This document shows, one piece after another, positions 36,585 through 47,219 of a DNA stretch of 64,000 nt. The first letter of the stretch is position 1. Every line of letters starts with the position of its first letter. Both the position numbers and the translations under genes were made by a program. Below the pieces are notes generated by a model, which saw only the letters and a program-made list of their open reading frames with translations, was not told where the DNA came from and searched no databases. This DNA comes from Proteobacteria bacterium ST_bin11 (GTDB taxonomy: Bacteria; Pseudomonadota; Gammaproteobacteria; Methylococcales; Methylomonadaceae): contig MSXO01000006.1 of assembly GCA_002083615.1 (NCBI GenBank), positions 62,001 through 126,000 on the forward strand, in the 5' to 3' direction.

Positions 36585-36743
36585 TTAGCACTGAGTAAAC
36601 GCGTTTAGACAGTCATAGTCAACACTCTCAGCTTCCCTCAGCGATTGAAACAGCTCCAATACCCTATCGCTTGCGCGCAGTTCGAAGCCCAGTTGCCGCA
36701 GTAAATTCTCCGTTGTGAAGGCGAGCGGATTTTGCCCAGGCCC
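36585..36743 (-). pseudogene. start-less coding-like stretch between two minus-strand genes
   Basis: Right after the TAG of the lipoprotein methyltransferase, the same frame stays open for 52 codons and reads like protein: NPLAFTTENLLRQLGFELR, ASDRVLELFQSLREAES, DYDCLNAFTQC, then TAA. There is no ATG, GTG or TTG in it before the middle. It could be the tail of a lost gene. The family is not recognised. Confidence 0.35.
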
Positions 36744-37607
36744 CTAATTCTTTCGAATAACACTGCTCGCAGTTTCAGGCTTTAGAAACCGCAAGGTCAT
36801 TCGATCACTTTCACCAATCGCGGCATATTTATCCCTATTCTTGCTACCTTGGCTAAAGCCTGGCGGTAAACTCCAGACCCCGCCCTCGTGATCTTTGCTG
36901 TCGGCCGGGTTGGCGTTGATCTCACTGGCTGCCTGCAATACAAAGCCCGCTGCAGCGGCCCAGGCAATCAGTTGATTTTGACCAATATAGCCAGAGCCAT
37001 CGTCGTCGGCCACCGCACCGTTAGCCCGGTGTTCCACCAAACCCAAGCTGCCGCCCGGCTTCAGTACTTCGAAAATACCCTTAAACATCAACGCGACGGT
37101 ATTGGCTTCCCGCCAGTTGTGGACATTGCGAAAGGTCAACACCAGATCGGCTGAGGCAGGTTCGCCGAAATTCGGCTTAGCCTCAGCAAAAAGGCGAACG
37201 TCCGGACTACCGTAGATCTCTGCTGACGCATCGAACTTGCGCTGCAGCGCCTTGAGTTGCTTGCCGTAATAGCCCTTGTCGCTGCCTTTAACGGCACTAT
37301 CCGGGGAAATCACTGCAGCAATGTAATGCCCATGCTCTTTGAGCAACGGGGCCAAAATCTCGGCGTACCAGCCATAGGCCGGGGTAATTTCGATAACAGT
37401 CTGCTGTGGATTCACGCCAAAAAATGCCAGTGTTTGCAAAGGATGCCGCCATTTGTCGCGAGCGACGTTTGCCGAATCTCGCCAGCTGCCGGCAACGGCA
37501 GATTCCAGCGTCATTGCAGGCTTGGGGCCCGCAGAATTAGGTTCCTGCGAAGGAGAGCAGGCAACTAGCGTTCCAAGAAAGGCAATGGCAATTGGTAGTC
37601 GAATCAC
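36744..37607 (-). CDS. predicted lipoprotein with class I methyltransferase fold
   Basis: A 287-residue protein. It begins with a lipoprotein signal (IAIAFLGTLVAC, lipobox cysteine at 17), so it should be anchored to an envelope membrane. The rest resembles a SAM-dependent methyltransferase: WRDSANVARDKWRHPLQTLAFFGV, TVIEITPAYGWYAEILAPLL (a weak SAM loop), ADLVLTFRNVHNW and VLKPGGSLGLVEHR. Such exported methyltransferase-like proteins are widespread, yet SAM is not expected in the periplasm, so the role is unclear. The start is a GTG with a weak ribosome binding site. Confidence 0.8.
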   Translation of the reverse strand: MIRLPIAIAFLGTLVACSPSQEPNSAGPKPAMTLESAVAGSWRDSANVARDKWRHPLQTLAFFGVNPQQTVIEITPAYGWYAEILAPLLKEHGHYIAAVISPDSAVKGSDKGYYGKQLKALQRKFDASAEIYGSPDVRLFAEAKPNFGEPASADLVLTFRNVHNWREANTVALMFKGIFEVLKPGGSLGLVEHRANGAVADDDGSGYIGQNQLIAWAAAAGFVLQAASEINANPADSKDHEGGVWSLPPGFSQGSKNRDKYAAIGESDRMTLRFLKPETASSVIRKN

Positions 37608-37685
37608 GGTAGCTTTAGGTCACTCTGTTGTCGGCTTAGATGCTAGGTAACCCAAGGTAACACCCGCCACGCAGAGCCCTTACCT

Positions 37686-40600
37686 TCAAGCCGATGCACT
37701 AGTTTCCAACCAATATAACAACCTTTTGTAAAGATTGGCCGGATCAAACGGTTTAGAGAAAAAATCATTCATGCCTGCTTGCAGGCAATGCTCACGGTCT
37801 TCTGCAAACGCATTCGCGGTCATGGCAATAATCGGGACATTTTGCCAGCCGTCCAGCAAGCGGATCTGCCGAGTCGCCTCAAGCCCATCCATCACCGGCA
37901 TCTGCATGTCCATGATCACTAGGGCAAATGACTGTTGTTTAGCCAATGCCAGGGCCTCTTGACCATTGTCCGCTACCGTGACCTTAAAACCTGCCTCTTC
38001 CAGCAAAATAACGCCTACCGCTTGATTGATCGGTTCATCCTCCACCAGCAATAAGCGGGTGCCGAGATACTGGCTGCGCAGAGTCTGCTCGGCTGTGTTT
38101 TCGCGGCTGTCGAGCAATTCCCGCGCCCCGGCTTTATGACTACCCTTGCTTAGCCAAGCGGTAAACCAAAAGGTGCTGCCTTCTCCGACCGAGCTAGTAG
38201 CCCCGGCTTGACCGCCCATTAACTGCGCGAGCCGTTTGCTTATCGCCAAACCCAATCCCGTACCGCCGTGCTTGCGGGTGATGGAATTATCCACTTGCTC
38301 GAACGCGGAAAACAATTTTGGAATCTGCTCCGGCGCAATCCCCCGCCCGCTGTCCCGCACTTCAGCCCGCAGCAGCACCCTGCCCTCTTCCTCGCAGATC
38401 GAGAAAATCCGAACCTGTACAAAACCTTGGTCGGTGAATTTGATTGCATTACTGATGTAATTGAGTAGCGCCTGATTGAAACGCAGCGGGTCTCCGCACA
38501 GTTGATAGTCAAAAGCGGAGCAATCCACGCTTAACTGCAAACCTTTGTTCTCCGCCAATTCGTTCATGATCGCCTGAACCTTGGTCGCCACTTCACCCAT
38601 ATCAAACTCTGACGACTCCAGCACCAACTTTTCAGCCTCGATCTTGGACAAATCGAGGATATCGCTGATCACGCCGAGCAGATGCTGGGCCGAGTCGCCA
38701 ATCTGCTTCAGAAAACTGATTTGCTCAGGGTCGCTGGCCTTACGGAACAAAATATGGGTGAGGCCGACAATCGCATTGAGCGGGGTGCGAATTTCGTGAC
38801 TCATATTCGCCAAAAATGCGGTTTTGGCCCGATTGGCGGTATCGGCACGCAAATTGGCTTCTACCAGATCATCCAAGCGCTGGTGCATCTGCGTGATATC
38901 GATATGGCAACCTACCATGCGCATAGGTTCATCGTTGTCCGTCCACTGCACCACCCGACCGGCGCAGATCACCAAAACCGTGGAGCCGTTCTTGTGCCGA
39001 TACCTTACTTCATTGTAATAAGGTACTTCACCATGACTCATTACATGACGTTGGAAACTTTCGAGGACACCGGGCAGGTCTTCCTTAAAAATGAGCTTTT
39101 GCCAGGTATGCGGGATATTCGGAAATTCGTCATTCGCGTAACCCAACATGCTTCTAAAGGTCTCACTAAAATATTCGGTGCCGTTGGAGACGTTCCAGTC
39201 CCAATAACCCGCAAACGCGGACTCTAAAAGCCCCTGCAAATGGTTGAGTTCTTCTTCCAAAAGGAGATTTTTGCGTAATTGCTCTTCGGATTTCTTCCGT
39301 TCGGAAATATCAATCACCACGCCGATATATTTGAGCACACTGCCATCATCATTCAGAAGCGGTCGGCCCCGCGCCATCAGCCAACGCGACTCCTGAGCAG
39401 GCGAAAGCAACACCCGCCATTCAGTTTCAAAAGCCACCGAGCGTGAGACCGCCTCTGCATTAATGGCTTCAACCTGGGCTATGTCGTCTGGATGCACCGT
39501 TTTGCGCCAGGCCGCGTAACTCGGTTCCAGAGAACCGTAGGGAATGTTATACAACTCCCATATTTCGTCAGACCAATAATTCCGATTGGTCCCCAACTCC
39601 CATTCCCAGGAGCCGCCTCGCGCGGCGTCCATGACCAAACGCACGCGTTGCTCGCTCTCGCGTAACACCCGTTCTGCCAAGCGTTGCGAGGTTACCTCTG
39701 TGGCCACGCCAGCAACAAAACAGCGACCTTCCACATCGCAGAAACTAAATTTGCTGGCGTGCCAAATTTGCTCGGTACCGTCTGTTTCGACAATCGTTTC
39801 ATCTATTTCCAACGCTTGACCGGTCTGCATAACCCTCAAGTCGTTGGCGCGAAATTGTTCGGCAACGCTTTTCGGCCACATCCCAAAATCGGTTTTACCC
39901 TGCCAGTCTTGCAATCCTTTATGAAAGCGCTGCTCAAACACTCTGTTCAAGTACACATAACGACCTTGCTCGTCTTTAATCCAAGCGGCGGCGGAACTAT
40001 TATCCATGAACAGCCGAAAACGGGCTTCAATGTTTCGTTGCGCTTCTTCAGCAGAATACAATTCGGAAATGTCGGAAAAGCTCAATACTGCGCCGGCAAT
40101 GTCGCCCACTTCGTTCTCAAACGGGTCGATCTGCATCAGAAAATGAAACTCGCCGTGGTGGATCTGTTCCACCACCGAGTCGCCACTCGCCACCACATTC
40201 GTGACGTAGTCTCGTAACTTGGGTATCGGAATATGACAGGGAATGCCGTACAAAAACTGGCCAATATCGTCTGGCACCAAGCCGAACACCCGGGTGGCAA
40301 AAGCGTTATAGCGCGTCACATGCCCTTCCTTGTCGACCAGCACCAAGCTGCTGCGCAGGGAATTTTGAATACTGGTCAGCGTGGCATTGAGTTGCGCAGA
40401 CTCCAAAGACTTGACCCGCAATTCGTCATTTAGGGTGGTTAATTCTTCATTCGAGGCCTGCAGTTCCTCATTGGACGCTTGTAACTCCTCACTGGAGCAT
40501 TGCACTTCCTCACGCAGCATTTGCAACTCGGTATTCGCCGATTCGAGTTGGCTAATGACGCTGTGCAACAACTCCCGACTTTCTGCCAATTCACGGCGAG

Positions 40601-42521
40601 TTTGCGCGACTTCGTCATAGGGCTGCTCAGCCACCGCCAGCGGTTTGTCAGTTACTTGACCAGGGGTAGACTCACTAAACGTGATCAGGATGCCAAACTC
40701 TTGGCTACCGGGTGTCTGCTCAATACGGGTCACTTTAGGCCTAACCCGCGCTGCTGCGCCATCGATCAGCAAATCCAGCGCAATCCCTTCCACCGCATTC
40801 AGGTTTTCTTGCATCAACCTGAAGCAAAGCGCTTTTAATTCATTGCGTAACTCCGGCAAGCATAGAGAAAACACCGAAAAATCAGTACTTTCCTCTGGCA
40901 AACCGAAAAAGCGCCGACCATTCCCAAAAAAGCGTAAGGGTTCAAACGTGTCATTGATCAGCACACCGGCTGGCGCGTAATCCCGCATCAAAGCGCTAAT
41001 GGCTAAATCGGTTAGCACTTGCCGATAACTCACATTCCCCATATTAGACTTGGCTCCGTTGCCTTCCACAGCGACATTAAAGGGTGAATAGCGCAGCGCG
41101 TGCCGCGCATCCACAGCGCGGCGGCGATAGAGTTTGTTACTGCCATCCAATACCTCGAACAAGGGCGAATTTAGCCCGACTGATTCTGATTTGCCTAAAA
41201 GTAATAAGCCGTCAGGCTTCAATGCGTAATGAAAAGCGTTGATTAAGTCTGTTTGCTGTGCCGGTTTAAAATAAATCAGCAAATTCCGACAACTCACCAA
41301 ATCCATATTAATAAAGGGCGGATGATGAATAACGTTGTGCGTGGAAAATATACATAGCTCGCGGACTAGCGGCTGGATCCGCCAACCGCTCCCCTCATTT
41401 TTAAACCAGCGCTGTTGCCGCTCCGCACCTAAACCGGCCATATCCCTGGATGCGTATATCCCGGCCCGCGCAGACTCAATCGCTTCGTCGCGAATGTCGG
41501 TAGCAAACACCCGCACCTCGAAAAGGCTCAGCCTGTCTCCTAAGATTTCGGCCAGGACCATCGCGATGGAATACGGCTCTTCTCCAGTCGCACAGCCAGG
41601 CACCCAGACCCTGACCGAATCGCCGGCGGCTTTACCTGCGACCAAAATCCGTAACGCAGTCTCCAAGGCAGCAAAGGCTGAATCGTCTCGAAAAAATGAC
41701 GATACCGACACCATAAAACATTGTTGCAAGCGGCTGAGTTCTTCCGGGTGTTCGTTTACGTACTCGACATAGTGTTCCAAGGAGTCGATTTCCAAGCTGC
41801 GAAACCGGCGAAATGCCTGTCGCCGCAAGGTGCCTTCCTTGTAACTGTTGACGTCCAAACCAGTCGTGTGGTGCACCAAGCGGATTAGCTCAGAAAATGC
41901 ATTCGCCGAACCCATGACTTCATCGTTGATGACCCGGCCAATGTCTTCGGTGTGATTCAACCAGTCAGCAATCTGCTGGGAGCTGCCCACTAAATCGGCC
42001 AAACCTAATTTGACGACCGACTCCGGCATGGCGCTATGCACGGCGTCTGCCGGGTTTTGTAAGATGACCAAGCCTTCCACCGCAGCCACCGCTTCTGTGC
42101 CCAAAGTGCCATCATGTCCCGAGCCGGATAGCAAAACGACGATAGCCTTTTCCTGGCGACTGTCAGCGATGGAACTAAATAAGCCATCAATCGACGGCGA
42201 GATGGGTTGGGTATTTTCGGACGGAAACACTATCAATTTGTGATTCGCCACCTCGATATTGTGTCTCGGTGGGCACACGTACAGGTGGTCGCTTACTAAA
42301 TCCATACCATCCTCAGCCCAGCACACATTGAGCGAGGATCTGGCTTGCAACAGCTCGGTCAATAAACAGGGTTTATCGGGAGACAAATGATGAGCTAACA
42401 CATAAGCAAACTTCCCTTGCGGCTGTAAACCGGCAAACACCGGCATCAGGGCTTGTAACCCGCCGGCAGACGCGCCGATACCGACGACTTCGCAGCTTCT
42501 CTGTTCGCCCTCGCAACCCAC
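37686..42521 (-). CDS. CheB-CheR-PAS hybrid histidine kinase
   Basis: A 1611-residue signalling protein. In order: a CheB methylesterase domain (about 8-190; [21 protein letters not shown]), a CheR methyltransferase domain (about 205-475; [29 protein letters not shown]), a coiled coil (about 650-725, [16 protein letters not shown]), PAS domains with PAC segments (about 730-1210), HisKA ([19 protein letters not shown]), HATPase ([31 protein letters not shown]) and a receiver ([25 protein letters not shown]). The target of the methyl-handling domains is unknown because no CheA or receptors are nearby. The start is a GTG after a G run that may serve as ribosome binding site. Confidence 0.93.
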   Translation of the reverse strand: MGCEGEQRSCEVVGIGASAGGLQALMPVFAGLQPQGKFAYVLAHHLSPDKPCLLTELLQARSSLNVCWAEDGMDLVSDHLYVCPPRHNIEVANHKLIVFPSENTQPISPSIDGLFSSIADSRQEKAIVVLLSGSGHDGTLGTEAVAAVEGLVILQNPADAVHSAMPESVVKLGLADLVGSSQQIADWLNHTEDIGRVINDEVMGSANAFSELIRLVHHTTGLDVNSYKEGTLRRQAFRRFRSLEIDSLEHYVEYVNEHPEELSRLQQCFMVSVSSFFRDDSAFAALETALRILVAGKAAGDSVRVWVPGCATGEEPYSIAMVLAEILGDRLSLFEVRVFATDIRDEAIESARAGIYASRDMAGLGAERQQRWFKNEGSGWRIQPLVRELCIFSTHNVIHHPPFINMDLVSCRNLLIYFKPAQQTDLINAFHYALKPDGLLLLGKSESVGLNSPLFEVLDGSNKLYRRRAVDARHALRYSPFNVAVEGNGAKSNMGNVSYRQVLTDLAISALMRDYAPAGVLINDTFEPLRFFGNGRRFFGLPEESTDFSVFSLCLPELRNELKALCFRLMQENLNAVEGIALDLLIDGAAARVRPKVTRIEQTPGSQEFGILITFSESTPGQVTDKPLAVAEQPYDEVAQTRRELAESRELLHSVISQLESANTELQMLREEVQCSSEELQASNEELQASNEELTTLNDELRVKSLESAQLNATLTSIQNSLRSSLVLVDKEGHVTRYNAFATRVFGLVPDDIGQFLYGIPCHIPIPKLRDYVTNVVASGDSVVEQIHHGEFHFLMQIDPFENEVGDIAGAVLSFSDISELYSAEEAQRNIEARFRLFMDNSSAAAWIKDEQGRYVYLNRVFEQRFHKGLQDWQGKTDFGMWPKSVAEQFRANDLRVMQTGQALEIDETIVETDGTEQIWHASKFSFCDVEGRCFVAGVATEVTSQRLAERVLRESEQRVRLVMDAARGGSWEWELGTNRNYWSDEIWELYNIPYGSLEPSYAAWRKTVHPDDIAQVEAINAEAVSRSVAFETEWRVLLSPAQESRWLMARGRPLLNDDGSVLKYIGVVIDISERKKSEEQLRKNLLLEEELNHLQGLLESAFAGYWDWNVSNGTEYFSETFRSMLGYANDEFPNIPHTWQKLIFKEDLPGVLESFQRHVMSHGEVPYYNEVRYRHKNGSTVLVICAGRVVQWTDNDEPMRMVGCHIDITQMHQRLDDLVEANLRADTANRAKTAFLANMSHEIRTPLNAIVGLTHILFRKASDPEQISFLKQIGDSAQHLLGVISDILDLSKIEAEKLVLESSEFDMGEVATKVQAIMNELAENKGLQLSVDCSAFDYQLCGDPLRFNQALLNYISNAIKFTDQGFVQVRIFSICEEEGRVLLRAEVRDSGRGIAPEQIPKLFSAFEQVDNSITRKHGGTGLGLAISKRLAQLMGGQAGATSSVGEGSTFWFTAWLSKGSHKAGARELLDSRENTAEQTLRSQYLGTRLLLVEDEPINQAVGVILLEEAGFKVTVADNGQEALALAKQQSFALVIMDMQMPVMDGLEATRQIRLLDGWQNVPIIAMTANAFAEDREHCLQAGMNDFFSKPFDPANLYKRLLYWLETSASA

Positions 42522-42821
42522 TGCCCCCCCCTTTGCTTACTGTTTTTATAATTTTTCCTGTTATCTCAGGATGATAATCGAACCCAAACCATGGCCTTCG
42601 CTAAAAAATAGCATAAAGCTCGGGCGGCTTTTGATTTTAATGCCTCGAGCTACAGTCAGACGTGTCCCGATTTATACGCTCCCAAAATGCCAGGACTCGA
42701 CTATCAATGGCTTGAGTGGGCGTTCGGCGATGGCAACCAACCGAGGAAGCTGACACCTGCGACGCAATCAATCGGCTTGCTAAGCGGGGGTTAAATACTA
42801 AGAATGCGCTGCCCTGGCAGC
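42522..42821. other. intergenic region upstream of the CheB-CheR gene
   Basis: This 300-base stretch should hold the promoter of the long minus-strand gene. I see no clear boxes, no hairpin with a T run, and no credible gene. Confidence 0.35.
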
Positions 42822-44438
42822 TTAGCCATTTTTGTCTTCGAGGAATTGCACAAACTGTGAGGCTGGCATGGGCTTGGCGAAATACCAACCCTGGCCGAAT
42901 TTGACGCCTTGCGCGAGCAGATAGTGCATTTGGTGTTCATGCTCGATACCTTCCGCGATCAATTGGTACTGCATGGCCCCCGCAATGCTCACAACATGAT
43001 CGATCAAACCCCGGCTGAGACTGGCAGTTTCAATACTGTCCACAAACACCTTATCGATCTTTAAATAGTCCATCGGAAACCGATGCAAATAACTCAAGTT
43101 GGAATACCCGGTACCAAAGTCGTCCAGCGCGATTTTAGCCCCCACATCGCGCAGCTCCTGCATGATTTTCTTGCAGCACACGGCGTGCTCCGGCATCAAG
43201 CTGTGCTCGGTAATTTCGTAGATAATTTGTTGCTGCGGAATATGACTGAACAACAGCGCGTCACTGGCCAAATCCTTGCCATCCGCCCCCAAATCCAATG
43301 GACTCAGATTGACACTGACGTGAATATCCGAATTTTGCTTTAGAAAATCACCCAGCTCAGTATCGATACGTTCGATCAGCCAGCGGGTGATGTGACGGAT
43401 CATGCCGTTTTGCTCCGCAATCAGGATAAACACCAACGGCGGAATCATCCCCCGCTCCGGGTGCTGCCAACGAATCAGGGCCTCTGCACCCACGCAGCGC
43501 TTATTAACCATGTCCATCATGGGTTGGTAATGAACACAAAACTGATTGTTCTCGATAGCTTGCCAAAGCTCGTGTTCCAAGAGGCTGGAATGGCGGCGGT
43601 TTCTTTTCAGCAACAGCACCAAGGCTATCGAGATTATCCCGCCCATAACCAGCAAGTACAGCGCCTCACGAGTCCATTGCCGAATGATGAAAGCCGGTGA
43701 GGCCGATACGACTGCAAAAATGGGATAATCGGTCGACTTGTAGATCGACAGCAGATTGCCGCGATAATACCTAACGTGGTCGGTCGTATCGGAAAGCGGC
43801 GGTATCTCTTGCTCGGACATCGACCCAAAACTGACGACGGCTTTGCCATCTTGACGCACCAACAATACGTCGCTCACTTCACCAAGACGCACATACTCAT
43901 GAAATTCCGCAAAAATGTCCGGATCAATCAGCGCATTGACGTAGCGGTTGGCATTTACCCGATAATTTACAAGAATTGATTTGCCGCCTTGCAATGTCGG
44001 CATAGGCGGCACCAAAGCAATGTCGCCGTCCTTTTCCGCGATCGCGGTTTGCTCAAGCGTAGTGATTAAGACCGGGGGCTCGAACATTTTTACATCGTTG
44101 CAAATCAATTTCTTATCGTTGATGATGCCAATCTCGCGGATATACATCACCTTAAAAACCTTATCACGCATAAACGCCATAGCAGACTGATCGCACTCGG
44201 CTTTCGTTTGCTCCGCTATTTGCTTTAAGTTTGCTTGGGTTACTTTCAGGATTTTGTCAGCCCGTCTGGCTGTCGCGTCAGCAAGAAAAGACATTTCGCG
44301 CTCAATACGGTTTTCAATCCAGAAATAGGACACTCCCAACATCAATACTTCCGGTAATAAAGCCAGGAAGAGCATGATCGGCAATTCGTGTCGTAAAAAG
44401 AGGCGATCAAGCAACTTTCTTCCGCGATATTTGGGCAT
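42822..44438 (-). CDS. periplasmic-sensing EAL phosphodiesterase (CSS-type)
   Basis: A c-di-GMP phosphodiesterase of 538 residues. A membrane helix near 20-38 and another near 258-278 enclose a periplasmic domain that resembles the CSS sensor of E. coli PdeC. Two cysteines sit where the redox pair is expected (AECDQ and LICND), but the CSS triplet reads CND. The EAL domain (about 290-535) has GAEALIRW, NLSP, EITEHS, DDFGTGYSN, KIDKVFV and AEGIE, so it should be active. It lies 150 bases downstream of the Roadblock pair on the same strand, and could belong to that operon or have its own promoter. Confidence 0.92.
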   Translation of the reverse strand: MPKYRGRKLLDRLFLRHELPIMLFLALLPEVLMLGVSYFWIENRIEREMSFLADATARRADKILKVTQANLKQIAEQTKAECDQSAMAFMRDKVFKVMYIREIGIINDKKLICNDVKMFEPPVLITTLEQTAIAEKDGDIALVPPMPTLQGGKSILVNYRVNANRYVNALIDPDIFAEFHEYVRLGEVSDVLLVRQDGKAVVSFGSMSEQEIPPLSDTTDHVRYYRGNLLSIYKSTDYPIFAVVSASPAFIIRQWTREALYLLVMGGIISIALVLLLKRNRRHSSLLEHELWQAIENNQFCVHYQPMMDMVNKRCVGAEALIRWQHPERGMIPPLVFILIAEQNGMIRHITRWLIERIDTELGDFLKQNSDIHVSVNLSPLDLGADGKDLASDALLFSHIPQQQIIYEITEHSLMPEHAVCCKKIMQELRDVGAKIALDDFGTGYSNLSYLHRFPMDYLKIDKVFVDSIETASLSRGLIDHVVSIAGAMQYQLIAEGIEHEHQMHYLLAQGVKFGQGWYFAKPMPASQFVQFLEDKNG

Positions 44439-44588
44439 AGAGTCAAAAATTACGAGTAGACAAGACTAAAAGCTGACAACGTTTATGAGTTTGTTCTTCA
44501 ACTTGATGAATGAGGCAGAAACAGCTTTTGTTAATCTTTGGCAGGGTTGCTCAAAAACGCCGAAATTTGCCTTGTTTTGCGCAATCTA

Positions 44589-45032
44589 TCAACGAGCCTG
44601 ACTCAAAACAGACGCCAAATTCACGCCCTTGGGGCTAGAAATACACAAAATGATAGGCCCGACGCTGAGCATAGCCAGTTTGTTGACGGCACCGATGATA
44701 ACGATCTGTTCGATCTCGCCGAGGCCTAGGGAGCTTTCGCCGTGCTGAGCGGCACGGATCGTTTCCTGGATGATCGCCCCGAATGCATCCATATTGGACG
44801 CTTCGGCGGATTGGGCCAAAATCAGACCGTCGTGGTAGGCTGCACAGGCGCTGACGCCCTTGATGTTCACAACTTGATCCACCACGGCCTGCACGGCATC
44901 AATGAATGCCGCGCGCTTTAGCCGGGTGGCTTCGCTGACATTGACGATGTCGGCCGCTGGTTGCCGGCGCGCAGCGAGATAGTCGTCGGCGAGCGTATCC
45001 AACTGCGCCAACTGCGATTCAAACCAATGCAT
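44589..45032 (-). CDS. Roadblock/LC7 domain protein, second copy
   Basis: A 147-residue protein. The N-terminal 45 residues are helical; the rest is a Roadblock/LC7 fold (about 48-145; VVDQVVNIKGVSACAAYHDGLILAQ, AFGAIIQETIRAAQHGE). Roadblock proteins dimerise and often act on small GTPases, as MglB does on MglA, but no GTPase is encoded nearby. It follows the first Roadblock gene by 20 bases. Confidence 0.85.
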   Translation of the reverse strand: MHWFESQLAQLDTLADDYLAARRQPAADIVNVSEATRLKRAAFIDAVQAVVDQVVNIKGVSACAAYHDGLILAQSAEASNMDAFGAIIQETIRAAQHGESSLGLGEIEQIVIIGAVNKLAMLSVGPIILCISSPKGVNLASVLSQAR

Positions 45033-45052
45033 GTTAAGGCTCTAGGCAGGGG

Positions 45053-45466
45053 TTAATTGGCCAGATAACTGGTGAACAATTTTTTCAATACCGGAATGGT
45101 TTCTTTCAATTCAAAGCGCACCCGGCCCAACAAGGCTTCCCGTTGGGTTACCAGGGCCAAAATGAAGCCCCCGTCAATCGGCGTGGATAGAATATAACCA
45201 TCGTTGTTTTCGCAGATCACCATATTAGTCAAATGATGGCCGACATGTTGCGCCGCTTTGGCCGCCGCGCCGAATACCACCTGCACGGAGGCGCCGATGG
45301 CGTCGGTGTTGATTTCGAAATCGCGGTGAATATGCGTGACAAAGCCGTCGCTGTCGACAATGGCCGCCGCCGACACACCCTGGATGTTCATCAGATTACG
45401 CAGAATGGAATCTATTTCGTTGTTCTGAGATTTTCGCGGGTCGAGAAATTGGACATTACTACTCAT
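45053..45466 (-). CDS. Roadblock/LC7 domain protein, first copy
   Basis: A 137-residue single-domain Roadblock/LC7 protein: NEIDSILRNLMNIQGVSAAAIVDSDGFVTHI, INTDAIGASVQVVFGAAAKAAQHVG, and GGFILALVTQREALLGRVRFELK follow the family pattern of a five-strand sheet with helices. It is shorter and clearly different from the second copy, so the two may form a heterodimer. It lies between a V4R gene (33 bases upstream) and the second Roadblock gene, all on the minus strand. Confidence 0.88.
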   Translation of the reverse strand: MSSNVQFLDPRKSQNNEIDSILRNLMNIQGVSAAAIVDSDGFVTHIHRDFEINTDAIGASVQVVFGAAAKAAQHVGHHLTNMVICENNDGYILSTPIDGGFILALVTQREALLGRVRFELKETIPVLKKLFTSYLAN

Positions 45467-45499
45467 GCTGTTCTCCTGATTCTTATAATATTTATCAAC

Positions 45500-46048
45500 C
45501 TACAGTAAATCGACGCGGATCAAACACGTTTTGTCGCCTAGTGCGTTGCACTTGGTTTCGGTCGCCTTCACGTTGCGATTGAAAAAAGTTCTGACGATGC
45601 CGCCGACCATACCCGCCTCGAAATGGCAGATAGGCGCGGACACGTTGTGAATGCCGGCGCAGGACACGCATTCGTCCACCCGCAACTCCAACACCCCTGC
45701 CGAAAGGTCCACTTTGTCGGGCACGACTAAACCGATACTGAGCTGCCGACAGAGTAATTTGATTTTGCCGACATAGGTCTCCAAGTCCTTGTCGATATTA
45801 GCAGCGGCAATTTGGCCCATGGCCAAACCCAAGCTTTGGCCGGAATGGTAAACCAGCGAGGGTGCACCTTGGCCCAGTATATCCTCCACGTTGGACCCTA
45901 GCGCCACCATGCGTAGTGCTTGAAACAAGCGGATCGGAATCAGCGGTCCTAGATCTTTTCGATTTTCGATGTCGAACTCGCCTGAAATAATACCGTCGAG
46001 AATTTGCTGCTGGGCAATCTGATAGTCTGATTTACTGTTTTGTATCAT
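45500..46048 (-). CDS. V4R (4-vinyl reductase) domain protein
   Basis: A 182-residue protein with a V4R domain, a small-molecule-binding fold also found in hydrocarbon-sensing regulators and tetrapyrrole enzymes. The domain is seen from about 60 on (LVYHSGQSLGLAMGQ ... ELRVDECVSCAGIHNVSAPICHFEAGMVGGIVRTFF ... ETKCNALGDKTCLIRV). It has five cysteines in the order CxxC, C, C, C, plus one histidine, so a metal or heme ligand is possible. It lacks a regulator output domain. It sits between an OmpA gene and two Roadblock genes with short gaps. Confidence 0.87.
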   Translation of the reverse strand: MIQNSKSDYQIAQQQILDGIISGEFDIENRKDLGPLIPIRLFQALRMVALGSNVEDILGQGAPSLVYHSGQSLGLAMGQIAAANIDKDLETYVGKIKLLCRQLSIGLVVPDKVDLSAGVLELRVDECVSCAGIHNVSAPICHFEAGMVGGIVRTFFNRNVKATETKCNALGDKTCLIRVDLL

Positions 46049-46071
46049 GGCGTATATCCTCTTAAATTCGG

Positions 46072-46917
46072 TTAATTATCCACACACTGCAGTTCGACCC
46101 GCCGATTTAAGGCCTGGCCCTGTTTGGTATCATTAGCTTCTGCCGGTTTTCTCAAGCCTTCCGAGGCGATAAGGATGGTATTTGCGGCAATACCGTTGGC
46201 GACTAATAATTTTTTTACCGCTTTCGCCCGCGACAAACCCAACTGCAAGTTAGCGGCATCACTCCCCAAATTACAGGTGTGTCCATTCAGTTTGATGCGG
46301 TTCCGACAGCTTTTTGCCGCCACCAGCAACTCGGTAGAGTTGTTAGTCGATTCCGAAGTCAACTGGATGGAATCGAATTTGAAGTAGACGGTAAACGGCA
46401 GCGCGGCAGAAGCCTGTGCGGCGTTACCCGAGGCAGATTTGGGAATACCTGCCGCTGTTGGCTCGGTGGGTAACGCCGGAAATGACTCAGCCGTCTGTAT
46501 TTCCCTATCGCTGGCGCCGGATTGTTGCGGGTGTTGACTATCCACCACGGCACTCTCAGGCTTCGTCTCGGCAACCGAGGGTGAAGGGGCTGCGGCCAAA
46601 GGATTCGGCGCTTTGCCATCAAGGTTAGCGCTGGCTACAAGCTGCTCTGAGGCAGGGTTGACGTCTCGGGTGGTTTGCTTATTCAGGGCCGAAGTCTCGA
46701 CAATTGCTTCCGATTTTTCCGTTAAATCCGGCACAAAAACCACGGCTAAAGCCAGTGAACCGATCACACCCAGCAACCAAGGCACATGACCGTCCCTAGG
46801 CTTTTTAAAGGTTTTGTCTGCTTTGCCTAGCGGCTTACCTGATTTCAACCGAGCTTTATCGGTAGACGGAGTAATACCGTCCAGGCCGTCGTGATCGAGC
46901 GATCGAGGTTTTTTCAT
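46072..46917 (-). CDS. OmpA-family peptidoglycan-binding protein
   Basis: A 281-residue inner-membrane-anchored protein. A basic cytoplasmic tail (about 1-45) leads to one membrane helix (WLLGVIGSLALAVVFVP, about 47-63). A long Pro/Ser/Ala linker (about 70-165) ends in an OmpA C-terminal domain (FTVYFKFDSIQLTSES ... IKLNGHTCNLGSDAANLQLGLSRAKAVKKLL ... ALNRRVELQCV), which holds the peptidoglycan-binding pattern with the LSRA-x-A-V motif. Unlike OmpA itself it has no barrel and no cleavable signal. GGGAA precedes the ATG. It is the first gene of the operon with V4R and the two Roadblock proteins. Confidence 0.9.
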   Translation of the reverse strand: MKKPRSLDHDGLDGITPSTDKARLKSGKPLGKADKTFKKPRDGHVPWLLGVIGSLALAVVFVPDLTEKSEAIVETSALNKQTTRDVNPASEQLVASANLDGKAPNPLAAAPSPSVAETKPESAVVDSQHPQQSGASDREIQTAESFPALPTEPTAAGIPKSASGNAAQASAALPFTVYFKFDSIQLTSESTNNSTELLVAAKSCRNRIKLNGHTCNLGSDAANLQLGLSRAKAVKKLLVANGIAANTILIASEGLRKPAEANDTKQGQALNRRVELQCVDN

Positions 46918-47219
46918 GGAATTCCCTTACGTTCCGTTGCCGGAAGCCTGCGTAATGTTAGCCGGGACAGTGTGAGCAAGCACCGACTTAAATCTGATCG
47001 GCTATCATATGCAAGTTTCCTTGCAGAATCAAAATTGATACTAGTTCAAATAATTTTATTTTAGAATTTGACACGAAGCCGTTCCAACCTTCTCTAAAAC
47101 ATTGCTGATCACGAACCGTCAATCTCGACTTATATAACCGACCGGACCTGATTGAGCCGGCATGCTTATTAGTCTTTGCCCAGCAGCGATCGTCCACTTT
47201 TTGCCCTAACCTGAGCCGC
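46918..47219. other. promoter region of the OmpA-V4R-Roadblock operon
   Basis: Both flanking genes run on the minus strand. The stretch is AT-rich around 47030-47070, the likely promoter area for the OmpA operon. A 69-codon minus-strand frame here has no recognisable content and I do not count it as a gene. Confidence 0.35.

Noticed and set aside
46988..47197. 69-codon minus-strand frame upstream of the OmpA gene
   Set aside because: No ribosome binding site or recognisable content; the stretch is better explained as a promoter region.
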